DNA of 64,000 nucleotides from an uncultured Draconibacterium sp. (GCF_963674925.1 NZ_OY771649.1:1302001-1366000), one strand, 5' to 3'; shown: positions 9,509 to 19,208, counted from the stretch's first letter. The notes: generated by a model not told the origin, from the sequence alone. Numbers and translations: made by a program.

Positions 9509-10366
9509 ATGCTGATAAAAAAAGAATATCATTGTTTGATTGCCGGGCTTCCCGATTTGTTCTTCGACGAGAACAAAACAACTGTTACCGACAGCGTATT
9601 CAGGGAAGAACTGCAACACCAGCTTAGTCCGACCGACTTTAAGTTGGTTGAATACCTTTTTTTACCTTTCGATAACCAGAACCTACTCAACATTTTTTTC
9701 AGGCAGGATAACCTCAGTTTCTATCCCGGAAACATTACAAAACAGGAATTAGAGTTTCAGTTTTCTCCGGATAACGAAGAAATTCAGCTACCGGATTACA
9801 TGAAAATATTTTTAAACTGGATGAAGGGCAAGGATAAAAAACATGCCGATCCGGAAGCTAAAAATATCCTGACATCTTTGTTTTACGAACATGCACTAAA
9901 ATGCCCAAATTCTTTTCTGCAAAATTGGTTTCGTTTTGAGCTTAACCTGAAAAATATTTTTACCGCCTTTAACTGCAAACAGTACAACTACGAACCGGAA
10001 ATACATTTGTTACAAGTCAACGGTCAGGATTCGGTCTGTTCGCTTCTTATGGAGAACAAACTAAAAGCGGATGATTTCGAGGAATTACTGCCCTACCACG
10101 AACAGCTGTTTAAAATTGCCGAATCGAATAGGAAATGGATTGAAAAGGAAAAAGCAATTGATAAAATTAAATGGGAATACCTGGAAGAGAATACCTTCTT
10201 TCATTTTTTCACTATCGAAAAGATACTGGCTTTTACCATAAAACTCCTGCTAATCGGGCGATGGCTAAAACTGGATAATGAAACGGGTAAAAAGTTGCTA
10301 AACAACCTAATTGACGAATTAAAAACAAATTATGAATTCCCTGCGGAGTTCAGCCTGACAAAATAA
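9509..10366 (+). CDS. DUF2764 family protein of the V-type ATPase operon
   Basis: A protein of 285 residues with the family-typical beginning KEYHCLIAGLPDLFFDE. DUF2764 proteins are found almost only between subunits E and A of bacterial V-type ATPase operons that lack a recognisable subunit C. By position and size it may supply the C/d-like adaptor between central stalk and membrane ring, but that is inference. It begins about 100 bp after the E gene and ends 6 bp before subunit A. It is soluble, with no signal peptide or membrane segment. Confidence 0.85.
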   Translation: MLIKKEYHCLIAGLPDLFFDENKTTVTDSVFREELQHQLSPTDFKLVEYLFLPFDNQNLLNIFFRQDNLSFYPGNITKQELEFQFSPDNEEIQLPDYMKIFLNWMKGKDKKHADPEAKNILTSLFYEHALKCPNSFLQNWFRFELNLKNIFTAFNCKQYNYEPEIHLLQVNGQDSVCSLLMENKLKADDFEELLPYHEQLFKIAESNRKWIEKEKAIDKIKWEYLEENTFFHFFTIEKILAFTIKLLLIGRWLKLDNETGKKLLNNLIDELKTNYEFPAEFSLTK

Positions 10367-10372
10367 TACAAT

Positions 10373-12145
10373 ATGGCTACAACAGGAATAGTTGTCGGAA
10401 TAATATCGAACCTGGTGGTGGTTAAAGTTACTGGCCCTGTTTCGCAAAACGAGATCTGCTACATTAATCACAACGGTATAAAATTAATGGCCGAAGTGAT
10501 CCGTATCGGTTCCGAAAAGGTTTATATACAGGTCTTTGAAAGCACCCGCGGGTTAAAAACCGGAACTCCGGTAGAATTCACCGGCCACATGCTCGAAGCA
10601 ATTCTTGGCCCGGGTATTTTATCGAAGAATTTTGACGGTCTGCAACACGACCTTGATAAAATGGAAGGTGTCTTCCTGCAAAAAGGCGACTACACGCATC
10701 CTTTGGAAGTGGATAAAGACTGGACGTTCAAACCACTTGCAAAAGTTGGCGATGAAGTGGAAGCCGGATTCTGGCTGGGAGAAGTTACCGAAAACTGGAT
10801 CGCGCACAAAATTATGGTTCCTTTTACATTTAAAGGCGATTTTAAGGTAAAGAAAATAGTAGCTGCCGGCGAGTATAAAATTAACGATACCATTGCCGTA
10901 CTTGAAGATGAGGCTGGCAATGAACACCCGGTTTCAATGCTACAAAAATGGCCGGTTAAAGTACCGATAAAGACCTACAAAAATAAACCACGCCCGGCCA
11001 AATTCCTCGAAACAGGAATCCGGGTAATCGATAGTTTTACCCCCATTGTTGAAGGTGGTACCGGTTTTATTCCGGGGCCCTTTGGAACAGGAAAAACCGT
11101 TTTGCAGCACGCCCTCTCAAAACAAGCCGATGCCGATATGATTGTGGTTGCCGCCTGTGGCGAACGTGCCAACGAAGTGGTAGAAATTTTTGCCGAATTC
11201 CCGAAGCTGGATGACCCGCGCACAGGTCGCAAACTCATGGAGCGTACAACCATTATTGCCAACACATCGAACATGCCTGTGGCAGCCCGCGAAGCATCGG
11301 TTTACACAGCCATGACCATTGCTGAATATTACCGATCGATGGGGCTGAAAATATTGTTGCTGGCCGATTCTACCTCGCGCTGGGCACAAGCTTTGCGCGA
11401 AATGTCGAACCGCATGGAAGAGCTTCCCGGCCCCGATGCGTTTCCAATGGATTTGCCTGCGATTATTTCCAACTTTTATTCGCGTGCGGGGTTTGTAAAT
11501 CTAAATAATGGTGAAACCGGTTCGGTAACTTTTATAGGCACCGTTTCGCCGGCCGGAGGAAACTTAAAAGAACCGGTTACCGAAGCTACAAAAAAAGCGG
11601 CGCGGTGTTTTTATGCCTTGTCGCAAAACCGGGCCGATAGCAAACGTTACCCTGCCATCGATGCTGTTGAAAGTTACTCGAAATACCTCGAATACCCGGA
11701 GTATATTGATTATGTATCGAAAGCCATTTCTCCTCACTGGGTCGATAATATTCTTGAGGCCCGAAACAGCCTTGTACGTGGACGCGAGACCTACGAACAA
11801 ATAAATATTCTGGGTGATGATGGCGTACCCATAGAATACCACGAAATATTCTGGAAATCGGAAGTGATCGATTTTGTTATCCTGCAGCAGGATGCGTTTG
11901 ATAAAATTGATGCTTCAACCCCAATTGACCGCCAACAATACATGCTCGAAAAAGTACTGACTATCAATAATACCCGATTTAGTTTCGATCATTTTGAGGA
12001 GGTACATCCCTACTTCAAAAAAATTATAAATGTGCTTAAACAGATGAACTATTCAGAGTTTGAGTCAGAACAATTCAAAAATTTTGAAAAGGAACTGGCA
12101 GAAATAATAAACGAAAAAGCAGTTGTTGAAACCGAACAAATATAA
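10373..12145 (+). CDS. ntpA: V-type ATPase catalytic subunit A
   Basis: A protein of 590 residues. It has an N-terminal beta-barrel (about 1-75), the A-type non-homologous insert region (about 110-195), and the nucleotide-binding domain with Walker A GPFGTGKT at residues 235-242. The catalytic block LLLADSTSRWAQALREMSNRM follows, then a helical C-terminal domain. It hydrolyses (or makes) ATP at the A/B interface in the cytoplasmic head. All catalytic motifs are present. It is transcribed with subunit B 11 bp downstream. Confidence 0.97.
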   Translation: MATTGIVVGIISNLVVVKVTGPVSQNEICYINHNGIKLMAEVIRIGSEKVYIQVFESTRGLKTGTPVEFTGHMLEAILGPGILSKNFDGLQHDLDKMEGVFLQKGDYTHPLEVDKDWTFKPLAKVGDEVEAGFWLGEVTENWIAHKIMVPFTFKGDFKVKKIVAAGEYKINDTIAVLEDEAGNEHPVSMLQKWPVKVPIKTYKNKPRPAKFLETGIRVIDSFTPIVEGGTGFIPGPFGTGKTVLQHALSKQADADMIVVAACGERANEVVEIFAEFPKLDDPRTGRKLMERTTIIANTSNMPVAAREASVYTAMTIAEYYRSMGLKILLLADSTSRWAQALREMSNRMEELPGPDAFPMDLPAIISNFYSRAGFVNLNNGETGSVTFIGTVSPAGGNLKEPVTEATKKAARCFYALSQNRADSKRYPAIDAVESYSKYLEYPEYIDYVSKAISPHWVDNILEARNSLVRGRETYEQINILGDDGVPIEYHEIFWKSEVIDFVILQQDAFDKIDASTPIDRQQYMLEKVLTINNTRFSFDHFEEVHPYFKKIINVLKQMNYSEFESEQFKNFEKELAEIINEKAVVETEQI

Positions 12146-12156
12146 AGGCGAAAAGA

Positions 12157-13482
12157 ATGGAAACTACAGCTTTTCAGAAAATACATACCAGGCTTGATCA
12201 GATTACAAAAGCCACGTGTGCGTTGTATGCAACAGGGGTTGGCAACGAAGAAATGGCGCTGGTAAATGATCGGTTAGCACAGGTGGTAAAAATTGAAGGC
12301 GACCTGGTAACACTGCAGATTTTTTCGGGGACCGAAGGAATTCCTACCAATGCCGAAGTGGTATTTCTGGGGCATGCTCCGCAATTGGCTGTCGGCGATG
12401 AGCTGGCCGGAAGATTTTTTAACGCCTATGGTCAGCCCATTGACGGCGGCCCCGAAGTAGATGGAAAATTAATAGAAATTGGTGGCCCTTCGGTAAATCC
12501 TGTTCGCCGTAAACAACCGTCAGAATTAATTGCAACGGGAATTGCCGGAATCGACCTGAACAATACATTGGTAACCGGACAAAAAATTCCGTTTTTTGCC
12601 GATCCCGATCAGCCATACAACCAGGTTATGGCTATGGTAGCTTTGCGTGCTAAAGCTGATAAAATCATTCTGGGTGGAATGGGAATTACCAACGACGATT
12701 ACCTGTTTTTTAAAAACCTTTTTGAAAATGCCGGTGCCATCGACCGCATTATCAGTTTTGTAAACACCACTGAAAATCCACCGGTTGAACGTTTGCTGGT
12801 TCCTGATATGGCTTTATCGGCTGCCGAGTATTTTGCTGTAGAAAAAAATCAAAACGTACTGGTGCTTTTAACCGATATGACTTTGTATGCCGACGCGTTG
12901 AGTATCGTATCAAACCGGATGGATCAAATCCCATCGAAAGACAGTATGCCCGGTTCGTTGTACAGCGATTTGGCCAAACTTTACGAAAAAGCAGTGCAAT
13001 TCCCCGATGGAGGCTCGATTACAATTATTGCGGTTACCACACTTTCGGGCGGCGACATTACCCACGCCATTCCCGACAACACGGGTTACATTACCGAAGG
13101 GCAGCTTTTTCTGCGTAAAGAAACCGACATTGGAAAGGTTATCATCGATCCATTCCGAAGTTTATCGCGCCTGAAACAGCTAGTAATTGGCAAAAAAACA
13201 CGCGAAGATCATCCGCAGGTAATGAATGCGGCCATCAGACTATATGCCGATGCCGCCAATGCCAGAACCAAAATCGAAAACGGTTTCGACCTGACTGATT
13301 ACGACAAGCGTACCATGAGTTTTGCAAAAGACTATGCCAATGAACTGCTTGCCATTGACATCAATATTGAAATTGATACGATGATTGATACGGCATGGAG
13401 ATTATTCAATAAATATTTTTCGCAAGCCGAAACAGGTATTAAAGCCGAGTTGGTGGAGAAATATGGGAAACAGATAAAATGA
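12157..13482 (+). CDS. ntpB: V-type ATPase regulatory subunit B
   Basis: A protein of 441 residues homologous to the A subunit but without a P-loop: at the Walker A position it reads GQKIPFFADPDQPYNQ, as in the family's non-catalytic B subunits. The conserved VLLTDMTLYADALSIVSNRM stretch and the VTTLSGGDITHAIPDNTGYI stretch are intact. It alternates with A in the head hexamer. A Usp-type gene follows 19 bp downstream before subunit D. Confidence 0.96.
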   Translation: METTAFQKIHTRLDQITKATCALYATGVGNEEMALVNDRLAQVVKIEGDLVTLQIFSGTEGIPTNAEVVFLGHAPQLAVGDELAGRFFNAYGQPIDGGPEVDGKLIEIGGPSVNPVRRKQPSELIATGIAGIDLNNTLVTGQKIPFFADPDQPYNQVMAMVALRAKADKIILGGMGITNDDYLFFKNLFENAGAIDRIISFVNTTENPPVERLLVPDMALSAAEYFAVEKNQNVLVLLTDMTLYADALSIVSNRMDQIPSKDSMPGSLYSDLAKLYEKAVQFPDGGSITIIAVTTLSGGDITHAIPDNTGYITEGQLFLRKETDIGKVIIDPFRSLSRLKQLVIGKKTREDHPQVMNAAIRLYADAANARTKIENGFDLTDYDKRTMSFAKDYANELLAIDINIEIDTMIDTAWRLFNKYFSQAETGIKAELVEKYGKQIK

Positions 13483-13501
13483 ATTATTAAATGGAGTTGT
13501 T

Positions 13502-14620
13502 ATGGAAAATCAATTAGTTACAATCCTTAGGATTTCTACACCTCAGCTGGGATCTTTTGTAAAAGACAAGCTCGAGGAAAAAGGGATTGAAGTATTTTTC
13601 ACCAACGAGGGAAAGGTCCCTGGTGAGCGATACAATCCCGATGAAGTGCTACTAAAAGTAAAGGCCCGGCAGTCGGAAAAAGCAATTGCCCGGCTTTTGC
13701 AGCTGCACAAAGATTACGACCTTGACAAAGTTAAAGATGACGTAAGTTTCACCAACCTCAGAAAAATTCTCCTGCCGGTAAAACTCAGCGAAGACTGCAT
13801 CGATCTGTGTAAATACGCTATTGGACTGGCATTAAAAGAAAATGCTGAGATTAAGGTTTTGTACGTTTACTCCGATCCGAATTTTAACGAACCCAGCCGC
13901 TATACCGCCTCATGGGAGAAGTATGTAAAAATGGAGCTAAAGGAAGCCCATCAAAAGGCTCAGCAGAAATTGGTAGAATTTAGCCGGGAGCTCAAAAAGC
14001 AGGTTCCCCCCGAACTTTTTAATGCAGTAAAATTACACTACCGCATGTTAAAAGGAACGCTTGAGAACGTTATTACAGCAGCTTGCAAACGCTACAATCC
14101 CGACATCATTGTAATGGGAACACGAGCCCAAAAACATACCGATGGTGAGTTTCTGGGAAAAACGCTGATCAAAGTGATTGAGCAAACACAGCACTCGGTT
14201 TTGGCGGTTCCGTTAGCTGCGGTTTTTAAAGGAAAAGAAGAAATAAATGTAATGTACTCCACCGATTTTTACGATTCCGATAATTCATCGCTGAACAAGT
14301 TGCTGAAGATTCTGGAACCATTTAAGAAAAAGATTTATTGCGTCCATATCGACATGCAGGATGATCCCCAGCACCAGGAAAAGGTCAACGAACTGAACGC
14401 AATGCTTGAACGGGATTACAGTCAGTACCAGATCAGGTGCGAGCTTTTCGAGAGTAAGGATATGATAAAAGGAATTGAAGAATTTGTGGACAAAAAGAAC
14501 ATCGATATTATTTCGCTGTCGAAAGTAAAGCATTCAGGCTTATACAAACTGTTCCACACCGACCTGGTATCAACATTGGTGGCAAAAGCCAATGTCCCCA
14601 TTCTGATTTTCCCGGTGTAA
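13502..14620 (+). CDS. Universal stress protein with N-terminal DUF2007-like domain, inside the V-ATPase operon
   Basis: A protein of 372 residues. Residues ~1-75 look like a small alpha/beta signal-transducing domain of the DUF2007 type (LRISTPQLGSFVKDKLEEKG). A UspA domain follows at about 85-240, with NPDIIVMGTRAQ and a loop related to the Usp nucleotide-binding site. A second, weaker Usp-like domain occupies about 245-372 and ends VAKANVPILIFPV. It lies between the B and D subunit genes with 17-19 bp gaps, so it is almost certainly co-transcribed with the pump. Usp genes are not part of the usual V-ATPase operon. A regulatory role on the ATPase is inference. Confidence 0.82.
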   Translation: MENQLVTILRISTPQLGSFVKDKLEEKGIEVFFTNEGKVPGERYNPDEVLLKVKARQSEKAIARLLQLHKDYDLDKVKDDVSFTNLRKILLPVKLSEDCIDLCKYAIGLALKENAEIKVLYVYSDPNFNEPSRYTASWEKYVKMELKEAHQKAQQKLVEFSRELKKQVPPELFNAVKLHYRMLKGTLENVITAACKRYNPDIIVMGTRAQKHTDGEFLGKTLIKVIEQTQHSVLAVPLAAVFKGKEEINVMYSTDFYDSDNSSLNKLLKILEPFKKKIYCVHIDMQDDPQHQEKVNELNAMLERDYSQYQIRCELFESKDMIKGIEEFVDKKNIDIISLSKVKHSGLYKLFHTDLVSTLVAKANVPILIFPV

Positions 14621-14637
14621 TACTTTAAAATAAAAAA

Positions 14638-15243
14638 TTGGCCATAAAATTTCAATATAATAAAACAGCCCTCCACAACCTGAATAAACAACTAAACATC
14701 AGGTTAAGAGCACTGCCTACCTTAAAAAACAAGGAAGCAGCTCTTCGTTTAGAGGTAAAAAAGGCCAAAGACAAATCTGATGATCTCGACCACCAATTAA
14801 AAATTAAGATCCGCGAACAGGAGATTTCGGCAGGATTATGGAATGAGTTTTTACCCGAACTGATAAAAATTGAGAACGTTAGCGTTTCGAGCAAAAAAAT
14901 TGCGGGAGTCTCCATTCCGGTTATGGATGAAATTGTTTTTAAGGAGAAAGATTTTAGCCTGTTTTCAAAACCCGATTGGTTTCCGGCAGGTATTTCGTTT
15001 GTAAAAGAACTGGCCGGCATTGTTACCGAGCGCGAGTTTTTCGCACGCAAAATGGCCTTGCTCGACAGAGCCAGAAAGAAAACAACACAAAAGGTAAATC
15101 TCTACGAAAAAGTGCAGATACCTGGCTTCGAAGATGCGATCAGAAAAATAAAACGGTTTTTGGAAGACGAGGAAAACCTCTCGAAATCGGCACAAAAGAT
15201 TGTAAAAAAACGACAGCAGAAACAAAAAGCAGCGGCAGTATGA
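14638..15243 (+). CDS. ntpD: V-type ATPase subunit D (central stalk), TTG start
   Basis: A protein of 201 residues starting MAIKFQYNKTALHNLNKQL. It is mostly alpha-helical, with long N- and C-terminal helices expected to form the central rotor shaft. The only start fitting the family N-terminus is TTG at 14638. The stop codon overlaps the ATG of subunit I (ATGA), so the two are probably translationally coupled. The usual shaft partner, subunit F, is not recognisable in the operon, as in other operons of this type. Confidence 0.92.
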   Translation: MAIKFQYNKTALHNLNKQLNIRLRALPTLKNKEAALRLEVKKAKDKSDDLDHQLKIKIREQEISAGLWNEFLPELIKIENVSVSSKKIAGVSIPVMDEIVFKEKDFSLFSKPDWFPAGISFVKELAGIVTEREFFARKMALLDRARKKTTQKVNLYEKVQIPGFEDAIRKIKRFLEDEENLSKSAQKIVKKRQQKQKAAAV

Positions 15244-17042
15244 TCGTTCCGATGTTAAAATATACTTTTCTGGTTTTTCACAGGGAATACGAAGATTTCC
15301 TGATTGAACTGAACAGACTTGGCCTTGTGCATATTGCTGAGCGCGATGTGGATATCTCGGAAGAAACAAAAAAGACATATTCCAGACTATGCGAATGCAA
15401 ACGTGCTATTAATTTTCTAGAAAAAAGAGAGCTTGAAGAACCGGGGCAAACCATTAAAAATTCGGCACAGGAAATTCTTGATGATCTTACGGAAAAACAA
15501 AAGGAACTGGAAGAACTGGAAACCCGGCTCGAGTCCTTATCAAAAGCAGCCCAAAAAGCCTTCCCATGGGGTAACTTTTCGCCGGAGTTAATCAGGCAGC
15601 TAAAAATTGAAGGAATAGAATTGCAATTTTACCAAACCACAAAAAAGAAATACCAGGATTTGGAACAAAAGAAATTTCCGGTAGCAAGCATTTCAGAAAC
15701 ACACAGCCAGGTGCTTTTTGTGTACATCCAACAAAACGAAGAAGCCATTAAAGTTGATGCCGAACTGCTTGAATTACCGCCACTTCCCTACTCTGCAATT
15801 GAAGAGCAGATACAAGAAACTGAAGAACGAATAAAAGCGATACATACAACTTTTAACAGCTATGCCAACAACTCCATTTATTTGCTGCAACAAGAAAAAA
15901 CGACACTGATTCGTTCGCTGGAATTCGATAATGTACTGCGAAATACCAACAAAGAGGCTGAGGACAAACTAATGGTGCTCGAAGGTTGGGTTCCGCATAC
16001 CAAAATGCAGGCACTGAACCAATTCTTGAAAGACAGCGATGCGGTTTATTTTTCGCGTAAAGCCAAACCCGACGATAAAATACCGGTATTACTTAAGAAC
16101 AACCGTTTTGGCAAACTCTTCGAGCCGATTGGGTCCATGTTTTCGTTGCCCGATTATGCAGAGCTCGACCTTACCGTATTTTTTGCGCCGTTTTTTATGT
16201 TGTTCTTTGGCTTCTGTCTGGGCGATGCCGGCTACGGATTACTGTTTTTAATTGGCGCCGGGTTATATAAACTAAAAGCTAACGCGGAGTATAAACCCTA
16301 CCTAAGCCTGATACAAATTTTAGGTGCCGCCACAATTTTGTTCGGAGCCATTTCAGGAACTTTCTTTGGCATAAACCTTATTGAAACAGATTTCGCCTTA
16401 ACCGAAAAAGTTCGGCATCTTTTCCTTAACCCGGACAAAATGTTTAATCTGGCATTGATATTGGGCGGTGTTCAAATCATTCTCGGGCTATTTATTAAAG
16501 CAGCCAATCAAACGAAACAATTTGGTTTTAGCTACGCGCTGGCAACTTATGGTTGGCTGATAATTCTACTTGGCAGCATAAGCTATGTGCTGCTTTCCGG
16601 TGCCGGAATTATTCCACAGAGCAAAACGATTTTGTATAGCATAATCGCGTTGGGCGGATTCTTTATACTCTTTTTCAGCGATCCGGGCGTGAATATTTTT
16701 GCCCGCATTGGCAAGGGCGTTTGGGATGTGTATTCAACGGTCACGGGCATTTTCGGCGATCTGCTTTCGTACATCCGGCTGTTTGCATTGGGTTTATCGA
16801 GTGCCATTTTAGGTTTTGTAATTAACGATATTGGGTTGCAGATTTTGGGAGCGTCTAAAATTTTAGGCCCTGTATTTTTTGTCCTATTCCTTTTGATGGG
16901 GCACACATTAAACATTCTTATTTCGTCGCTTGGCTCGTTTGTACACCCCATGCGTTTAACTTTTGTGGAGTTTTATAAAAGCGCCGGTTTTAAAGGCGGC
17001 GGCGAAGAATATAAACCGTTTGGAAAGATTAAGGATGAATGA
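15240..17042 (+). CDS. ntpI: V-type ATPase membrane subunit I (a-type)
   Basis: A protein of 600 residues. The N-terminal ~300 residues are soluble and helical (peripheral stalk contact). The C-terminal half has about seven membrane helices, including FFGFCLGDAGYGLLFLIG and GDLLSYIRLFALGLSS. The Arg in SYIRLFALGLSS is the conserved rotor-facing arginine of a/I subunits. It forms the two half-channels feeding ions to the K ring. The start is set by ATGA overlap with subunit D; the frame is open further upstream but that would run inside ntpD. Confidence 0.94.
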   Translation: MIVPMLKYTFLVFHREYEDFLIELNRLGLVHIAERDVDISEETKKTYSRLCECKRAINFLEKRELEEPGQTIKNSAQEILDDLTEKQKELEELETRLESLSKAAQKAFPWGNFSPELIRQLKIEGIELQFYQTTKKKYQDLEQKKFPVASISETHSQVLFVYIQQNEEAIKVDAELLELPPLPYSAIEEQIQETEERIKAIHTTFNSYANNSIYLLQQEKTTLIRSLEFDNVLRNTNKEAEDKLMVLEGWVPHTKMQALNQFLKDSDAVYFSRKAKPDDKIPVLLKNNRFGKLFEPIGSMFSLPDYAELDLTVFFAPFFMLFFGFCLGDAGYGLLFLIGAGLYKLKANAEYKPYLSLIQILGAATILFGAISGTFFGINLIETDFALTEKVRHLFLNPDKMFNLALILGGVQIILGLFIKAANQTKQFGFSYALATYGWLIILLGSISYVLLSGAGIIPQSKTILYSIIALGGFFILFFSDPGVNIFARIGKGVWDVYSTVTGIFGDLLSYIRLFALGLSSAILGFVINDIGLQILGASKILGPVFFVLFLLMGHTLNILISSLGSFVHPMRLTFVEFYKSAGFKGGGEEYKPFGKIKDE

Positions 17043-17089
17043 TTAACGATGAATTAAATAGAAATAGTAACAAATAGAAATAAACTTAA

Positions 17090-17557
<468 letters not shown>

Positions 17558-17720
17558 TGTTCGTGCTCACTTCTACCCTGTATCATTTTTTAAGGGTAAA
17601 TTGCACCGAGAAAGAATTTAGAATCGCATGACACCTATTTATCTTTCTTGTATTTTATTCGTTTTTGCAGTAACTTGAATAGCATTAAGTGACGTTACAG
17701 AACCATTAAATCAAAAAGTC

Positions 17721-18542
17721 ATGCCCCGTAAAAGTGCTTGGGAAAAGCTTCCAAAACCCCTCCGAACAGCTATTGTTTTGGTAATTTTAGTTTCGATTGC
17801 GTTGGTAATTACCTGGGTGTTGTTTGATAAAGCAACAGACAATGCAAATATAAATTTCAAGAGTGAAAACATCGCGATATTTGCCACTGGTTCAGTGGCT
17901 GTTTTTGTTTTGATTTTAATGATTCTTTCGAAAGAATTTAGAAGAATAAGTGCGGTTTTAACAATTGTTGGGGTTGTTGGATTAACAGCAACCTACGTTT
18001 ATAAAACAAGCAGTTTTGAACAAGGTTTTGTTGCTGACAGGGATTTTGAATCAGAACCAAGCGATATGCAAGTGGAGCCACAGGAAGAGCTGGTCGAAAC
18101 CCAAGAGCTAGTGGCACAATTGCAATCCCAAATTCAACAAATTGAGGAAAATAAGGAAGCAATCGTAAACGAACGCAACCTCCTTGAACGACAAGTCACA
18201 CAATTGCAATCAGTTATTGCCAATGAAGGCAGTCCGGCCGTTAATGAAATGCAACAGCAAATAGCAAGACTCGAACAGGAAAATAACAGAATGCAAATAA
18301 CATTAAACAAGAAGAATTCTGAAATTAATGAATTAAAACGAGCTACTGAAAATGTAACCGTAACTCAGCCCTCCCTGCCAGTTTATAAGTTTGAATTCCC
18401 TTTATCAACGCAAGATCGTAGCTTCCTGCAACAAATTTTAAGGCTGGATGCCGAGTTTCGTGAGCGCGGAAATGAAAGACTTGAACCAAGATATAAAGAG
18501 AGGGCTAAGGAAATTTATAATGATATTTATCGTAGAGAATAA
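17721..18542 (+). CDS. Membrane protein with coiled coil, function unknown
   Basis: A protein of 273 residues that I do not assign to a family. It has three hydrophobic segments, at about residues 17-35, 52-67 and 75-92. An acidic linker follows, then a Gln/Glu-rich coiled coil at about 120-205 (repeated QLQSQIQQIEENKEA-like heptads). The C-terminal domain of ~50 charged residues ends YKERAKEIYNDIYRRE. It starts 163 bp after ntpK and could belong to the same transcript, although the gap contains no clear terminator. A role as membrane-tethered scaffold is only a guess. Confidence 0.7.
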   Translation: MPRKSAWEKLPKPLRTAIVLVILVSIALVITWVLFDKATDNANINFKSENIAIFATGSVAVFVLILMILSKEFRRISAVLTIVGVVGLTATYVYKTSSFEQGFVADRDFESEPSDMQVEPQEELVETQELVAQLQSQIQQIEENKEAIVNERNLLERQVTQLQSVIANEGSPAVNEMQQQIARLEQENNRMQITLNKKNSEINELKRATENVTVTQPSLPVYKFEFPLSTQDRSFLQQILRLDAEFRERGNERLEPRYKERAKEIYNDIYRRE

Positions 18543-18576
18543 TTCCGAACAGGCTAAATCTTTTCCTAAGAGGCAT

Positions 18577-18610
18577 AAAAAAAGGGAACAACTTTTCAGT
18601 TATTCCCTTT
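18577..18610 (-). terminator. Terminator hairpin next to a tRNA-Tyr relic
   Basis: On the minus strand AAAGGGAATAAC and GTTGTTCCC form a stem followed by TTTTTTT. It is a near-copy of the hairpin at 19174-19206 that follows the second tRNA-Tyr gene. Confidence 0.6.
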
Positions 18611-18611
18611 G

Positions 18612-18627
18612 TGGGAAGAGCAGGATT
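18612..18627 (-). pseudogene. tRNA-Tyr 3' end relic
   Basis: Sixteen bases (TGGGAAGAGCAGGATT on the plus strand) are identical to the 3' end of the two intact tRNA-Tyr genes. They sit at the same distance from a matching terminator, and then homology stops. This is the remnant of a deleted tRNA-Tyr copy. Confidence 0.7.
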
Positions 18628-18738
18628 AGTTAGCCTGATCCTCAAAAGGAGAAGTCTAAAGAAAAAGCTCTCGCTCCGCTTCTTCGCCTTTTTTCATTTT
18701 CCGACATCAAATTATAAATTCATAATGCCACAAAATGA

Positions 18739-18770
18739 AAAAAGCCCGTCATAAAATGACGAGCTTTTTC
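18739..18770 (-). terminator. Terminator of the first tRNA-Thr/Tyr unit
   Basis: The minus strand reads AAAGCTCGTCAT-TTT-ATGACGGGCTTTTTT, a strong stem with T run, starting a few bases after the tRNA-Tyr gene 18775-18856. Confidence 0.8.
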
Positions 18771-18774
18771 TTGG

Positions 18775-18856
18775 TGGGAAGAGCAGGATTCGAACCTACG
18801 AAGGCTGAGCCAACAGATTTACAGTCTGCCCCGTTTGACCGCTTCGGTATCTTCCC
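18775..18856 (-). tRNA. tRNA-Tyr (GTA), copy 1
   Basis: An 82-nt class II tRNA on the minus strand. Acceptor arm GGGAAGA/TCTTCCC with discriminator A, anticodon loop with GTA (CAGACTGTAAATCTG), long variable arm, and TTCGAAT in the T loop. It is identical to the copy at 19209-19290. Confidence 0.96.
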
Positions 18857-18871
18857 AAAGTATTTTAAATG

Positions 18872-18945
18872 AGCCGAATCCCAGATTCGAACTGGGGACC
18901 CCGAGATTACAAATCACGTGCTCTGGCCAACTGAGCTAATTCGGC
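18872..18945 (-). tRNA. tRNA-Thr (TGT), copy 1
   Basis: A 74-nt tRNA on the minus strand. Acceptor arm GCCGAAT/ATTCGGC, anticodon TGT in loop TTTGTAA, T arm with GTTCGAATC. The anticodon stem has one T-T mismatch, shared with the other copy. It lies 15 bp upstream of tRNA-Tyr in the same transcript. Confidence 0.95.
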
Positions 18946-18997
18946 TTATTGTTTATCACCAAATTTCGATTTGATACCTCAAATACTTGCTCCGGTT

Positions 18998-19086
18998 CCG
19001 AAACTTCGTTTCGGTGGCCAATGCCGAAAATCTTTGGATTTTCGAGCATCCTCGATAAACTAAGAAATTAAAATTTCTGGTTTATC
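18998..19086. repeat. Three consecutive perfect hairpins between tRNA units
   Basis: Three adjacent inverted repeats: CCGAAAC-TTC-GTTTCGG (18998-19014), CGAAAATC-TTTG-GATTTTCG (19025-19044), and GATAAAC..AGAAATT-AA-AATTTCT..GTTTATC (19054-19086). They lie in ~145 bp that separates the intact tRNA-Thr (to 18945) from a 16-nt tRNA-Thr relic at 19090. The sequence is unrelated to the tRNA leaders and looks inserted. The third hairpin abuts the relic. Confidence 0.7.
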
Positions 19087-19089
19087 GGG

Positions 19090-19105
19090 ACTGAGCTAAT
19101 TCGGC
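19090..19105 (-). pseudogene. tRNA-Thr 5' end relic
   Basis: Sixteen bases (ACTGAGCTAATTCGGC on plus) match the 5' end of tRNA-Thr exactly. The leader beside it (GCAGACGCTGG..., minus strand) resembles the leader of the intact second unit (GCACCCGCTG...). The remainder of this tRNA has been lost or displaced by the hairpin-rich sequence. Confidence 0.7.
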
Positions 19106-19173
19106 AATATTTCATTATTTTTTTTTAGAACGTAGCTGTTTAAATCCAGCGTCTGCAAAAGATATAAAACCAT

Positions 19174-19206
19174 AAAAAAAGGGAACAACTTGTTTAGTTA
19201 TTCCCT
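19174..19206 (-). terminator. Terminator of the second tRNA-Thr/Tyr unit
   Basis: On the minus strand GGGAATAACT...AGTTGTTCCC forms a stem with one mismatch, followed by TTTTTTT, directly after the tRNA-Tyr at 19209-19290. Confidence 0.75.
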
Positions 19207-19208
19207 TG

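Noticed and set aside
14976..15239. Longer start for V-ATPase subunit I at 14976
   Set aside because: The extra 88 codons lie inside ntpD in another frame and look unlike the family; the ATGA junction at 15240 gives the normal N-terminus.
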